Assembly (NCBI GenBank): GCA_947063855.1
Contig: CAMSTW010000025.1
Span: 1-43,659, forward strand
DNA length: 43,659 nucleotides
Reading direction: 5' to 3'
DNA from: an uncultured Dorea sp.
GTDB lineage: Bacteria > Bacillota > Clostridia > Lachnospirales > Lachnospiraceae
Shown piece by piece: positions 23,491-32,266 of the stretch. How positions within the stretch are numbered: the first letter of the stretch is position 1; each line of letters starts with the position of its first letter. A program made the position numbers and the translations under genes. The notes below the pieces were generated by a model. The model searched no databases. It was given only the letters and a program-made list of their open reading frames with translations, and was not told the origin of the DNA.

Positions 23491-25218
23491 ATGATGGATC
23501 AAGATGGAAGAGGAACCGCGTTACCTTTAAAATTGCCTGTCGGGATTGAGAATTTTGAGGAGATACGTACCAAGGGTTTTTATTATGTGGATAAAACATA
23601 TTTGATTAAAGAAATGCTGGAAAACTGGGGGAAAGTGAATTTATTTACCCGGCCAAGGAGATTTGGCAAATCCTTGAATATGAACATGCTGAAAACATTT
23701 TTTGAGTATGGATGCGACAGCACACTTTTTGACGGACTTAAGATCTTGGCAGAGAAGGAATTGTGTAAGGAGTATATGGGCAGGTTCCCTGTGATCTCTA
23801 TTACTTTAAAGGATATTGATTCCAGAGATTTTGAAGGAGCCAGGGCCGCCTTATGTTCCGTGATTGGCAATGAGGCGCTTAGATTCCGGTTTTTGCTGGA
23901 AAGCAGCCGGCTTAACGAGGGGGAGAAAGAACAATATAGTCAGCTGATAGAGGTGGATAAAAAGAACAGACAGGGATTTGTTATGGAGGAGGAGGTGCTG
24001 AGGGGGAGTCTCTTAGTCTTATCGAAGATTCTTAGCAGACATTATAACCAGAAGGTAATTCTGTTGATTGATGAATATGATGTGCCGCTTGATAAGGCTT
24101 ATTGGGCAGATTATTATGACGAGATGGTCAATCTGATACGGAATCTGTTTAGCAGGGTACTAAAAGGTAACGATTCGCTTGAATTTGCTGTGATGACCGG
24201 ATGCCTGCGGATTGCGAAGGAAAGCATTTTTACAGGGTTGAATAACTTTAAGGTGTATGCAGTCCCTGATGTGCGGTTTCAGGAATATTTTGGATTTTCG
24301 GATGAAGAAGTAATAGCAATGCTGGAATATTACGGGCTTACGAATGCGCATTTTGCGATAAAGGAATGGTATGACGGCTATCAGATTGGTAATACAGATA
24401 TATACTGCCCGTGGGACGTGATTAATTATGTGGATCTTTTGAAGGCGGAACCAGATGCCAGGCCCAGAGCCTTCTGGATCAATACCAGCGGCAATGATAT
24501 TATCAGGAAGTTTCTAAAGATGGCAAAGCAGAGTACCCGGGGGGAGATTGAGCGGCTGGTTGCCGGGGAGTGTATTGCAAAAAAGGTGAAGGAGGAACTG
24601 ACTTACCGGGATCTGTACAAGAGTATAGAGAATGTCTGGAGTGTTCTTTTCACTACGGGGTATCTGACGAAGCGGGGCAAAGCAGAGGGAAATATTTATC
24701 AGCTTGCAATACCCAATCGGGAGATTAGAGAGATTTTTGCAGAGCAGATTCTGGAATGGTTTCAGGATGAGGTGAGAAAGGATAAGACAAGGCTGGATGC
24801 ATTCTGCGATGCATTTGTCAGTGCGGATGCAGAAGCTATAGAGACGCAATTTACAGTTTATTTGAAGAAAACTATTAGTATTCGTGATACGGCTGTGCGA
24901 AGCGCAAGGAAGGAAAATTTTTATCATGGTATTTTGATTGGACTGCTTAGTTACCGTGAAGACTGGGACGTCAGTTCGAATGCGGAGTCAGGAGAAGGTT
25001 ACAGTGATATTCTTGTGGAGACAGAGGATGAAACGGGAATCATGATAGAAGTAAAATATGCAGAAGACGGGGATCTTGAAGAGGGATGCAAGGAGGCGTT
25101 AAAGCAGATCCGCAGCAGGGAATATGCTTCAAGGCTCATAGAGGACGGGATGAAGAATATCAGGAAATACGGAATTGCATGTTGGAAAAAGAAATGTAAG
25201 GTTAAAATGCAGATATAG
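23491..25218 (+). CDS. AAA-ATPase-like protein with C-terminal DUF1703 nuclease-like domain
   Basis: A 575-residue protein of the PF09820/PF08011 type. The N-terminal signature LPVGIENFEEIRTKGFYYVDKTYLIKE and the loop LFTRPRRFGKS (K60) mark the ATPase, with ILLIDEYDVPLDKA as Walker B. The C-terminus holds GYSDILVETEDETGIMIEVKYAED, the D...ExK core of a PD-(D/E)XK fold. An upstream in-frame ATG at 23452 lacks a ribosome binding site; AAGGAGG at 23474-23480 supports 23491 (or 23494). Such genes occur in many copies in gut anaerobes; function is unknown. It follows ibrB by about 130 bp and precedes the GH42 gene by 43 bp. Confidence 0.87.
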   Translation: MMDQDGRGTALPLKLPVGIENFEEIRTKGFYYVDKTYLIKEMLENWGKVNLFTRPRRFGKSLNMNMLKTFFEYGCDSTLFDGLKILAEKELCKEYMGRFPVISITLKDIDSRDFEGARAALCSVIGNEALRFRFLLESSRLNEGEKEQYSQLIEVDKKNRQGFVMEEEVLRGSLLVLSKILSRHYNQKVILLIDEYDVPLDKAYWADYYDEMVNLIRNLFSRVLKGNDSLEFAVMTGCLRIAKESIFTGLNNFKVYAVPDVRFQEYFGFSDEEVIAMLEYYGLTNAHFAIKEWYDGYQIGNTDIYCPWDVINYVDLLKAEPDARPRAFWINTSGNDIIRKFLKMAKQSTRGEIERLVAGECIAKKVKEELTYRDLYKSIENVWSVLFTTGYLTKRGKAEGNIYQLAIPNREIREIFAEQILEWFQDEVRKDKTRLDAFCDAFVSADAEAIETQFTVYLKKTISIRDTAVRSARKENFYHGILIGLLSYREDWDVSSNAESGEGYSDILVETEDETGIMIEVKYAEDGDLEEGCKEALKQIRSREYASRLIEDGMKNIRKYGIACWKKKCKVKMQI

Positions 25219-25261
25219 CAGTTATTGATACAATTTACACAGAAAGCGAGGGACAATGACG

Positions 25262-27316
25262 ATGAGAAAACCGCAGAATTTCCAGTGGAACGCTATTACC
25301 CTGGGCACCTGCTATTATCCGGAGCATTGGGATAAAAGCCTGTGGGAGGAAGACCTTGGACGGATGAAAGCCGCCGGCATCAGGACCATCCGTATCGGGG
25401 AATTTGCGTGGAGTAAGGTAGAACCGGAAGAAGGGGTATTCACCTATGAATTCTTCGACGGCTTCATGGAGACGGCGTGTAAGGCCGGTATGAAGGTCAT
25501 CTTCGGCACGCCCACAGCCACGCCGCCGGCGTGGCTTACAGAGAAGTACCCGGAGGTGCTCAACTGCCGGATGGACGGAGTGAAGTTCCGTCACGGCATG
25601 CGCAGACACTACAATTATAATTCGCCGGTCTACAGGGAATTGAGCGCGAGGATTGTCGAGAAGTTCGCGGGGCATTATGCGTCTCATCCAAGTGTGATCG
25701 GATGGCAGATTGACAATGAGATGAACTGTGAGGTGGACGTGTTCTATTCAAAGAGCGACACGATGGCGTTCCGTGAATATCTGAAGAACAGATTCGGGAC
25801 ACTAAAGAATCTGAACCGTGAGCTGGGGATGATTTTCTGGAATCAGGAATATACGGACTGGGACGAGATCTATGTGCCGCGCACCACGATCCATGATTCC
25901 TCGAACCCGCATCTGACTCTCGAGTATTACCGTTTCGTTTCCGAGAGCGCCATATCGTTCTGTAAGATGCAGAGCGATATTATCCGCAGATATACCAAAC
26001 CCGGCGATTTTATCACGACGAACGGGATGTTCAACCATCTGGATAATCACAGGCTGATGGATGAGGCGCTGGATGTATATACTTATGATTCCTACCCCAA
26101 TTTCGCATACTGCCTTGAGGAGGATCCGATCCACAGTAAGAGCCTGAATGACAGGAAATGGAGCAGTCATCTCTCAAGAGTACGTTCTGTCTGTCCGCAT
26201 TTTGGGATTATGGAGCAGCAGTCCGGGGCAAATGGATGGAATACCCGGATGGAAGCGCCGGCGCCCAAGCCGGGGCAGATGACGCTCTGGGCGATGCAGA
26301 GTATCGCCCATGGAGCAGATTATGTCAGCTTCTTTAGGTGGCGCACCTGTACGGTAGGGACGGAGATCTACTGGCACGGGATTCTGGACTATGACAACCG
26401 GGATAACCGGAAGCTTCGGGAAGTCACAGAGCTTTCTAAGAGGCTTGAACCGGTGAAGGCTCTGGCGGGCGCCGGATACCTGGCAAGCTTTGGGGTGCTG
26501 GAGGATTATGACAATCTCTGGGATGCGGATGTAGATGTATGGCACAGCCGGGTGGAGAAGGCAAGTAAGAAGGAGATCTTCGCGGCGTCACAGCTGAGTC
26601 ATACGCCCATGGATTATGTGCAGTTGTCGGACAGCACAGAGTATGATGAGCTTGGGAAATATCCGGTTCTGTTCTATCCTCACGGGCTGATCCTGACAGA
26701 GAAGAGGGCGGCTGTCCTGAGACAGTATGTAGAGAAGGGCGGCTGCCTGATCCTGGGCGCGCGTACCGGGCAGAAGGAGGCGCATGGGAGATGTGTGATG
26801 GCGCCTATGCCGGGACTGCTGGCAGATCTGACCGGTACGGCGGTGGAGGAGTATACGTTCGTCGGAGCCGTGGATGGAACCGTGTGTATGGAGTGGGACG
26901 GCAGACAGCTTGATACGGGTATTTTTAATGACATCCTTGAAGCCGCAAGCGAGGATGTGAAGGTACTGGCCCGTTATACTTCGAATTACTATGAAGGGAA
27001 GCCGGCGCTTACAGAGCATGCGCTGGGGAAGGGCAGGGTACTTCATTTCGGCGGCACATTTACCAGAGATACCGTACAGGCATTACTTGCGTATGTGGGA
27101 ATTCTCAGCCCCTATGAAGCGAAAGCAGAGCTTCCGGGGGAGTGTGAATTATGCGTCAGAGCGAAGGAAGGAAAGAGATATTACTTTATCTTGAATTATT
27201 CTGCCGTGGAACAGGAGATCTGCCTGAAGCAGGAGATGACGGATTTGTGTTCAGGACAGAAAAGAAAAGGGAGCGTCTGCCTGAAGGGGTATGGGACCAT
27301 CATATTGGCGGAATGA
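25262..27316 (+). CDS. Beta-galactosidase, GH42
   Basis: A 684-residue intracellular glycosidase of GH42, acting on beta-galactosides; some members prefer galacto-oligosaccharides from plant galactans or alpha-L-arabinopyranosides. The barrel domain starts with GTCYYPEHWDKSLWEEDLGRMKAAGI. The catalytic acid/base is E153 in WQIDNEMN and the nucleophile is E318 in FGIMEQQSG. Trimerisation and C-terminal domains follow, as usual for the family length of about 680. Two ATGs are close together, at 25256 and 25262; GAGGGA at 25248-25253 fits the second. No promoter was found in the 43-bp gap, so it may be read from the ATPase gene. A strong bidirectional terminator follows. Confidence 0.93.
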   Translation: MRKPQNFQWNAITLGTCYYPEHWDKSLWEEDLGRMKAAGIRTIRIGEFAWSKVEPEEGVFTYEFFDGFMETACKAGMKVIFGTPTATPPAWLTEKYPEVLNCRMDGVKFRHGMRRHYNYNSPVYRELSARIVEKFAGHYASHPSVIGWQIDNEMNCEVDVFYSKSDTMAFREYLKNRFGTLKNLNRELGMIFWNQEYTDWDEIYVPRTTIHDSSNPHLTLEYYRFVSESAISFCKMQSDIIRRYTKPGDFITTNGMFNHLDNHRLMDEALDVYTYDSYPNFAYCLEEDPIHSKSLNDRKWSSHLSRVRSVCPHFGIMEQQSGANGWNTRMEAPAPKPGQMTLWAMQSIAHGADYVSFFRWRTCTVGTEIYWHGILDYDNRDNRKLREVTELSKRLEPVKALAGAGYLASFGVLEDYDNLWDADVDVWHSRVEKASKKEIFAASQLSHTPMDYVQLSDSTEYDELGKYPVLFYPHGLILTEKRAAVLRQYVEKGGCLILGARTGQKEAHGRCVMAPMPGLLADLTGTAVEEYTFVGAVDGTVCMEWDGRQLDTGIFNDILEAASEDVKVLARYTSNYYEGKPALTEHALGKGRVLHFGGTFTRDTVQALLAYVGILSPYEAKAELPGECELCVRAKEGKRYYFILNYSAVEQEICLKQEMTDLCSGQKRKGSVCLKGYGTIILAE

Positions 27317-27328
27317 TTCCCCGGGTTT

Positions 27329-27379
27329 GGAAAAGGGATTGAGAAAATGTCAGAGTTCATTTTCCTCAATCCCTTTCCT
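27329..27379. terminator. Bidirectional terminator between GH42 and the chemoreceptor
   Basis: Arms around AAAGGGATTGAG / CTCAATCCCTTT plus AAAATG / CATTTT, with one bulged base, form a stem of about 17 bp. T-rich or A-rich flanks allow function in both directions for the two convergent genes. Confidence 0.75.
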
Positions 27380-27386
27380 GTATCCG

Positions 27387-29078
27387 TTAGACTTTCAGCC
27401 GGAACCGGCCCACCAGCTCCTTCATAAGCTGGGACTGGCTGGATAATTCTTCGCTTGCCGCCGCGCTCTCCTGGGCGGTTGCGGAATTGGTCTGTACGAC
27501 GCTTGAGATCTGGTCGATCCCCGTTGTGATCTGGGCTATGGCATCGGCCTGATTATCGCTTGCTTCGGAAATCTGGCTGATAATATTGGTCACCTCTTCG
27601 ACGCCCTTCACGGTCTGCAGAAGAGACCTGGCAGTTTCATCGGCGATCAAGGTTCCGTTCTCCACGGCCCTTAAGGAATTCTCGATCAATGCAGAGGTAT
27701 TCTTGGAAGCTTCCGCGCTCTTTCCGGCAAGGTTACGGACTTCGTCTGCAACAACGGCGAATCCCTTGCCGGCGTTGCCGGCGCGCGCCGCTTCTACGGC
27801 GGCGTTCAGTGCAAGAATATTGGTCTGGAAAGCGATATCTTCGATCGTCTTGATGATCTTGCCGATCTCATCCGAACAACTGCTGATATCGTTCATGGCC
27901 TTTATCATCTCCTGCATCTTTGTGTTACTCTCCTGCATCTCGCTGCCGACTAAACCGGCCATCTGGTTGGCCTGGCGTGCATGCTCGGCGTTCTGCCGCA
28001 CCCGCTCGGAGATCTCATTAATGGTGGCGGCAAGCTCTTCCACGGAACTGGCCTGCTGCGTGGCTCCCTGGGAAAGTGCCTGTGCTCCGCTGGATACCTG
28101 GTCCGAACCGCTCGCTACCTGCGCGGAACTCTCGCTGATCTGTAAGATCGTATGATTGAGCTTATCGGCAATCGCACGGAACGAAACCAGAAGAGGGTGA
28201 AATCCGCCGGTATACTCGCCTTCGCAGGTAGAATCTACCGTAAAATCACCGGAAGCCATCTGTGCCAGGAACTTATTCTCATCATCGATGATCATCTGGA
28301 GCTTGCGGATCAGCTCGCGCACCTGATCGGAAAGGACGCCCAGTTCGTCCCTGGAAGTGTAGGAAATGTCTATGTCCAGATCCCCTTGCGCCATCTGGGA
28401 GGCGGCCTGTTCGATCTCAAAGATTGGCAGCTTGATACCGCGGATGATCACAAAGGAGAAGTATACTCCAATCAGGATAATGACGGCCATAATGAGAATC
28501 AGGAAGATCGTAGCGTCCCTGTACAGCTTGATGCTTGAAGCGGTTTCCTCGGAACTTCCCTCTTCGTTGTAAGTGATGATCTCATTAAAGGCGCTGTTCA
28601 GGGAATTGTAGAGATTGACGCACTCTCCTTCCAGGATTGCGCGGGCTTCTTCGGTCTTACCCTGCTTCGCAAGTGTCATTAATCTGTCGTCGGCCTGGCT
28701 GTACTGTGTCCAGAAGCCCATGGCAGTATCGTAGAAGGCTTTTTCTTCTGCATCGATCATTCCTTCATATTTCGCAAGAAGCGCGTCCATCTCTTCTTTC
28801 TCTTTTTCAAGATACTCAAGGCTTGATTCGGCTGTTTCGCCGGAAATAGCGGTGAGATATCCCAGCTCATTGAGCCGGATATTGGAAATCGTAGCGGACA
28901 TGTCCCGGGCCGTGCTGATGCTTGGAAGCCAGCTCGTTGAGATGTCGCTTGTCTTTTCGTTCATTCGGCCCATCAGGAAGAAGGATATGCCTCCGATGAT
29001 GAGCATGCCGATCAGTGCGACGCCCACAAGAATGTAGAGCTTAAAACTGATCTTCAGATTCTTGATTCGCTTTATCAT
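27387..29078 (-). CDS. Methyl-accepting chemotaxis protein
   Basis: A 563-residue membrane chemoreceptor. Residues about 14-35 and 188-210 are two membrane helices enclosing a four-helix-bundle type sensor domain of about 150 residues. A HAMP domain follows ([24 protein letters not shown]), then a long coiled-coil signalling domain with the hairpin tip [39 protein letters not shown] split over residues about 415-455. There is no CheR-docking pentapeptide at the C-terminus (RFRLKV). The ligand cannot be predicted. AAAGGAGAC precedes the ATG and a SigD-like promoter lies upstream, suggesting co-expression with flagellar genes. No che genes are adjacent. Confidence 0.94.
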   Translation of the reverse strand: MIKRIKNLKISFKLYILVGVALIGMLIIGGISFFLMGRMNEKTSDISTSWLPSISTARDMSATISNIRLNELGYLTAISGETAESSLEYLEKEKEEMDALLAKYEGMIDAEEKAFYDTAMGFWTQYSQADDRLMTLAKQGKTEEARAILEGECVNLYNSLNSAFNEIITYNEEGSSEETASSIKLYRDATIFLILIMAVIILIGVYFSFVIIRGIKLPIFEIEQAASQMAQGDLDIDISYTSRDELGVLSDQVRELIRKLQMIIDDENKFLAQMASGDFTVDSTCEGEYTGGFHPLLVSFRAIADKLNHTILQISESSAQVASGSDQVSSGAQALSQGATQQASSVEELAATINEISERVRQNAEHARQANQMAGLVGSEMQESNTKMQEMIKAMNDISSCSDEIGKIIKTIEDIAFQTNILALNAAVEAARAGNAGKGFAVVADEVRNLAGKSAEASKNTSALIENSLRAVENGTLIADETARSLLQTVKGVEEVTNIISQISEASDNQADAIAQITTGIDQISSVVQTNSATAQESAAASEELSSQSQLMKELVGRFRLKV

Positions 29079-29141
29079 GCCAGATGTCTCCTTTCATTTT
29101 CTGCAGGTTCTCTTTTGTGTCTATGCTTCTGCAGTTATTAT

Positions 29142-29166
29142 GTATCGACAATAAAACGACAGTTTA
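29142..29166 (-). promoter_or_regulatory. SigD (sigma-28)-like promoter of the chemoreceptor gene
   Basis: On the minus strand TAAA (29163-29166) is followed after 13 nt by GTCGATAC (29142-29149), close to the motility sigma consensus TAAA-N(12-15)-GCCGATAT. No good sigma-A promoter is seen in this position. Confidence 0.45.
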
Positions 29167-29292
29167 TATATTTATCGACAGATATAAGAGAAGTGATAAG
29201 AACAGATTCGTTATTTCGGTACAGTTTCTTGACGGCCGGCAGTAAAAGACCGGAACGGCAGTTTTTTGACTCAAACGGCAAAAATGGCAAAG

Positions 29293-29321
29293 TTGTTTTC
29301 ATTTATACATTATGGTATGAT
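29293..29321 (+). promoter_or_regulatory. Promoter of the LytTR regulator/kinase pair
   Basis: TTGTTT at 29293-29298, a 17 bp spacer and TATGAT at 29316-29321. Confidence 0.55.
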
Positions 29322-29360
29322 GAAGGTGTTTTAAGGCCTGTCTGAGATATGGAGAAAATT

Positions 29361-30086
29361 ATGAAAATTGCTGTTATAGATGATGATCAAAAGGAACGGG
29401 AGTATCTTACCGGGATGATAGAAACCCAATTGTCCGCGCTTTCCTGTACAGTGGGCAAGATAGATACTTTTGGGAGCGCCGAGGAATTTCTGGATGTATG
29501 GAGACCCTATAGCTACGGGCTTATTTTGCTGGATATCTACATGGACGGTATGGACGGCATTGATACTGCCCGGAAGATCCGGGAAAGGGACAGGGAGGCA
29601 CGGCTTGTGTTCTGTACCTCCGGCAATGAGTTTGCAAGCGAAAGCTATGAGGTAGACGCACGGTATTACCTTCGCAAGCCTGTTACCGAAAAGGGAGTAA
29701 AGGCCATGCTTGACAGGCTGAACCTGGAGGAGTATGAACGAAACCGTTTTCTTGTTCTGCCGGACGGACAGCAGGTGATTCTGCGTAATATCATTTATAC
29801 GGAGTATTATAATCATGTTGTTACCATTCACAACAAAAAGGGAGCAGATATACGGACGCGGATCTCGCAGGCAGAGTTTGAGGGACTGCTTTGGGAATAT
29901 CCATATTTTCGCAGCTGCTCGAAAGGGATCGTGGTGAATTTTTATGAGGTCTCGGACAGCAGGGGCAGCCTTTTTGAGATGAGTAACGGGGAGATCATAT
30001 ACCTGAGCCGGAGAAAAGAGAAAGAGGTGCAGGGGGCTTATGTGGACTTCTGCTTTGAAAGGATGAGGAAGGAGATGAGAGAATAA
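29361..30086 (+). CDS. LytTR-family response regulator (AgrA/LytR type)
   Basis: A 241-residue response regulator: receiver domain at residues 1-120 with the acidic pocket IDDD and phosphoacceptor D58 (LLDIYMDGMDG), conserved K in LRKPVTEK, then a LytTR DNA-binding domain (IIYTEYYNHVVTIHNKKG, FRSCSKGIVVNFYEV, LSRRKEKEV). LytTR proteins bind direct repeats and often control peptide or cell-surface genes. An ATG at 29349 is also in frame; GGAG at 29351-29354 favours 29361, but the choice is not certain. Its stop codon overlaps the start of the sensor kinase by one base (TAATG), so it forms a pair with that kinase. Confidence 0.9.
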   Translation: MKIAVIDDDQKEREYLTGMIETQLSALSCTVGKIDTFGSAEEFLDVWRPYSYGLILLDIYMDGMDGIDTARKIRERDREARLVFCTSGNEFASESYEVDARYYLRKPVTEKGVKAMLDRLNLEEYERNRFLVLPDGQQVILRNIIYTEYYNHVVTIHNKKGADIRTRISQAEFEGLLWEYPYFRSCSKGIVVNFYEVSDSRGSLFEMSNGEIIYLSRRKEKEVQGAYVDFCFERMRKEMRE

Positions 30087-31408
30087 TGCCTGATTTTTAC
30101 AGATGGATGGAAATTGTACTGTATGCTGTTTTAAATTTTCTGCCTTATCTGATTCTGGCCCTTTATCCTTTCAGAGGGAGCCTGCGCTGTTCGAAGATGA
30201 GAATAACCCTTCTGTCTGCGCTTGTCCTGATGATTCAAACGGGACTTTTACTGTGGGCAGTGCTGTTTTTTTCTTCCGGAAGAGGAATCTTAAGCGCGGT
30301 TAGCACAACGGTTTATTTTATCTTTTATTTCTGGGCCGTTAAGGCGCATCCCGGCAAGATTTTATTTACGCTGCTCATGCTTTCTAATATTGCTGATTTT
30401 GTGGTTGTCTGTTCGAAATGTATTGAGGGGCAGATCTTCCCTGTGCTGGCAAGGCAACAGTACCGGTGGTCTTTCTCTGTGGTTATGGCCGCGGTACAGA
30501 TATGCACGCTTCTGCCCCTGTTTATCTATATAAAAAGGGTGTATACAAAGGCTGTAAAGAAGGAAGCAAGACACTCGGCATGGCGGTATCTGTGGCTGAT
30601 TCCCGCCACCTTTTATGTGATATGGTTTTATCATCTGTATGGCAGCGGGAAGACGAGCCTGGAGGCTGCCCTTATGCCGTCCCACAGTGTATTTCTATTC
30701 TGCATAAATCTGGGCGCTTTTCTCATCTATCATATTGTGACCATGCTGGTAAATGAATATGATAAGAATATGACCCTGGAAAAAAAGAATCATATGTTAA
30801 GCCTTGAGAATCTGCAGTATAACTATCTGCAGAATAAGATTATGGAGACCAGGAAGGCCAGGCATGACATGCGGCACCATGCCGTGGTTATGGAAGGGTA
30901 TCTCCGGGATGAAAAATATGAGGAGCTGGAAACATATCTGGCAGGCTGGCTTAAAACCTTTCCGGAGGACAGTTCTGTCATATTCTGTCCCGACTATACA
31001 CTCAATCTTCTCCTTTTGTACTTCGCCCAGCAGGCAAAGGAGCATGATATTGACTTTACTGTGCACGCCGCGCTTCCGGAGGAGACGGGTATCGCGGGAA
31101 GCGACCTGTCCGTGATTCTGGGTAATCTTCTGGAAAATGCTGTCGACGCCTGCGCCGCACAGAAAAGTAAAGACAGACGGATTGTTTTTCGGGGAAAGGC
31201 CGATAGAAGCGCGCTTTATTTTACAATAGACAATACCATGGAGGGAGAAGTAAGGCAGGATAAAGAGGGCAGGTTTCTGTCTGTAAAACATGAAGGACCG
31301 GGACTGGGGCTTGAGTCTGTACGGGATATTGTGTCCCGCTACAACGGAGTACTGCGGACAGAACAAAAAGGAGGCGTTTTCTGTGCTTCCGTTTTTTTAA
31401 ATATATAG
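30086..31408 (+). CDS. GHKL sensor histidine kinase (AgrC-like)
   Basis: A 440-residue sensor kinase. The first 225 residues hold about six or seven membrane helices, like AgrC-type peptide receptors. The phosphorylated His lies in KARHDMRHHAVVMEGYL. The GHKL ATPase domain has VILGNLLENAVDACAA (N box) and GPGLGLESVRDIVSRYNG (G box). It partners the LytTR regulator encoded just before. No AgrB-like protease or small AgrD-like peptide gene was found within the surrounding sequence, so its signal is unknown. Confidence 0.9.
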   Translation: MPDFYRWMEIVLYAVLNFLPYLILALYPFRGSLRCSKMRITLLSALVLMIQTGLLLWAVLFFSSGRGILSAVSTTVYFIFYFWAVKAHPGKILFTLLMLSNIADFVVVCSKCIEGQIFPVLARQQYRWSFSVVMAAVQICTLLPLFIYIKRVYTKAVKKEARHSAWRYLWLIPATFYVIWFYHLYGSGKTSLEAALMPSHSVFLFCINLGAFLIYHIVTMLVNEYDKNMTLEKKNHMLSLENLQYNYLQNKIMETRKARHDMRHHAVVMEGYLRDEKYEELETYLAGWLKTFPEDSSVIFCPDYTLNLLLLYFAQQAKEHDIDFTVHAALPEETGIAGSDLSVILGNLLENAVDACAAQKSKDRRIVFRGKADRSALYFTIDNTMEGEVRQDKEGRFLSVKHEGPGLGLESVRDIVSRYNGVLRTEQKGGVFCASVFLNI

Positions 31409-31421
31409 GGGTGAAAAAGGG

Positions 31422-31450
31422 TGGACTTCCCTCTTGGGGTTGTATATAAT
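31422..31450 (+). promoter_or_regulatory. Promoter of the first OmpR-type two-component pair
   Basis: TGGACT at 31422-31427, a 17 bp spacer and a consensus TATAAT at 31445-31450. The -10 box lies inside an upstream extension of the open frame, which argues against a start codon at 31421. Confidence 0.55.
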
Positions 31451-31477
31451 GAAAAAATAGTGAAGAGAGGGATGTGC

Positions 31478-32200
31478 GTGATAAAAATATTACTGGTAGA
31501 AGATGATGAGACGATTTGCTTTGGTATCCGGTCAGCATTGGGGAAGAAGGGTTATGAAGTAATTGCCTGCGCCGGTATAGAAGAAGGAAAAGATTTTTTT
31601 TCAGAGGAGATTCGCCTGATACTGCTGGATCTGAATCTTCCGGACGGGAGCGGATATGAGTTTTGCAGATGGATCAGGCAGGCACATGATACTCCGGTTA
31701 TCTTCCTGACTGTGCGGGACGATGCGGCGGATATCACCCGGGGACTTGACATGGGGGCAGATGATTATATTACGAAACCATTCCATATAGCTGTGATGGA
31801 ATCCAGGATTCAGGCGGTCTTAAGGAGAGTGTCGGCGGGAGGTGTATCAGCGGCAGAAGCATCCGGGGAGATGACTGCGGGAACGGATGGATCGGGCAGG
31901 CCGGATGTGCTTTGCTGCGGGGATATTTGTCTGAACCGGAAAAGAATGCTGGTATACGACCGGGGAGAAGAGATATCACTGACCGCTCTGGAATACCGGC
32001 TTCTTCTGATGTTGATGGAGAATAAAGGGTGCATCCTTCCCCGGGGAAGGATATTGGAGAAAATATGGGATGCCGACGGCAGTTTCGTGAATGATAATAC
32101 ATTGACAGTGGCGGTGAAGCGTCTGCGGGAGAAGCTTAATGACACCGCATGTATCACGACGGTGAGAGGAATCGGGTATCGGATGGAAGAGAAAGCATAG
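31478..32200 (+). CDS. OmpR/PhoB-family response regulator 1
   Basis: A 240-residue regulator with a receiver domain (IKILLVEDDET, phosphoacceptor D51 in LLLDLNLPDG, K in YITKPFH) and a winged-helix DNA-binding domain ending in TVRGIGYRM. A loop of about 25 residues rich in Gly, Ser and Ala links the two. The GTG at 31478 is 7 nt after GAGAGG and begins the conserved domain (MIKILLVEDD); ATG at 31472 is too close to this site, and the frame's first ATG at 31421 lies within the promoter. The kinase gene follows after 66 bp. The targets may include one of the ABC exporters nearby, but that is inference. Confidence 0.88.
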   Translation: MIKILLVEDDETICFGIRSALGKKGYEVIACAGIEEGKDFFSEEIRLILLDLNLPDGSGYEFCRWIRQAHDTPVIFLTVRDDAADITRGLDMGADDYITKPFHIAVMESRIQAVLRRVSAGGVSAAEASGEMTAGTDGSGRPDVLCCGDICLNRKRMLVYDRGEEISLTALEYRLLLMLMENKGCILPRGRILEKIWDADGSFVNDNTLTVAVKRLREKLNDTACITTVRGIGYRMEEKA

Positions 32201-32266
32201 AGATATCTGGCAGGACGAAAGGGACATATAGGGGAGCGGGGGAAAGTCTGATATGAAGGAGAAGGC

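Noticed and set aside
29361-31408. A complete Agr quorum-sensing locus
   Set aside because: Only the kinase and regulator are present; no AgrB-like membrane protease or small AgrD-like frame was found nearby.
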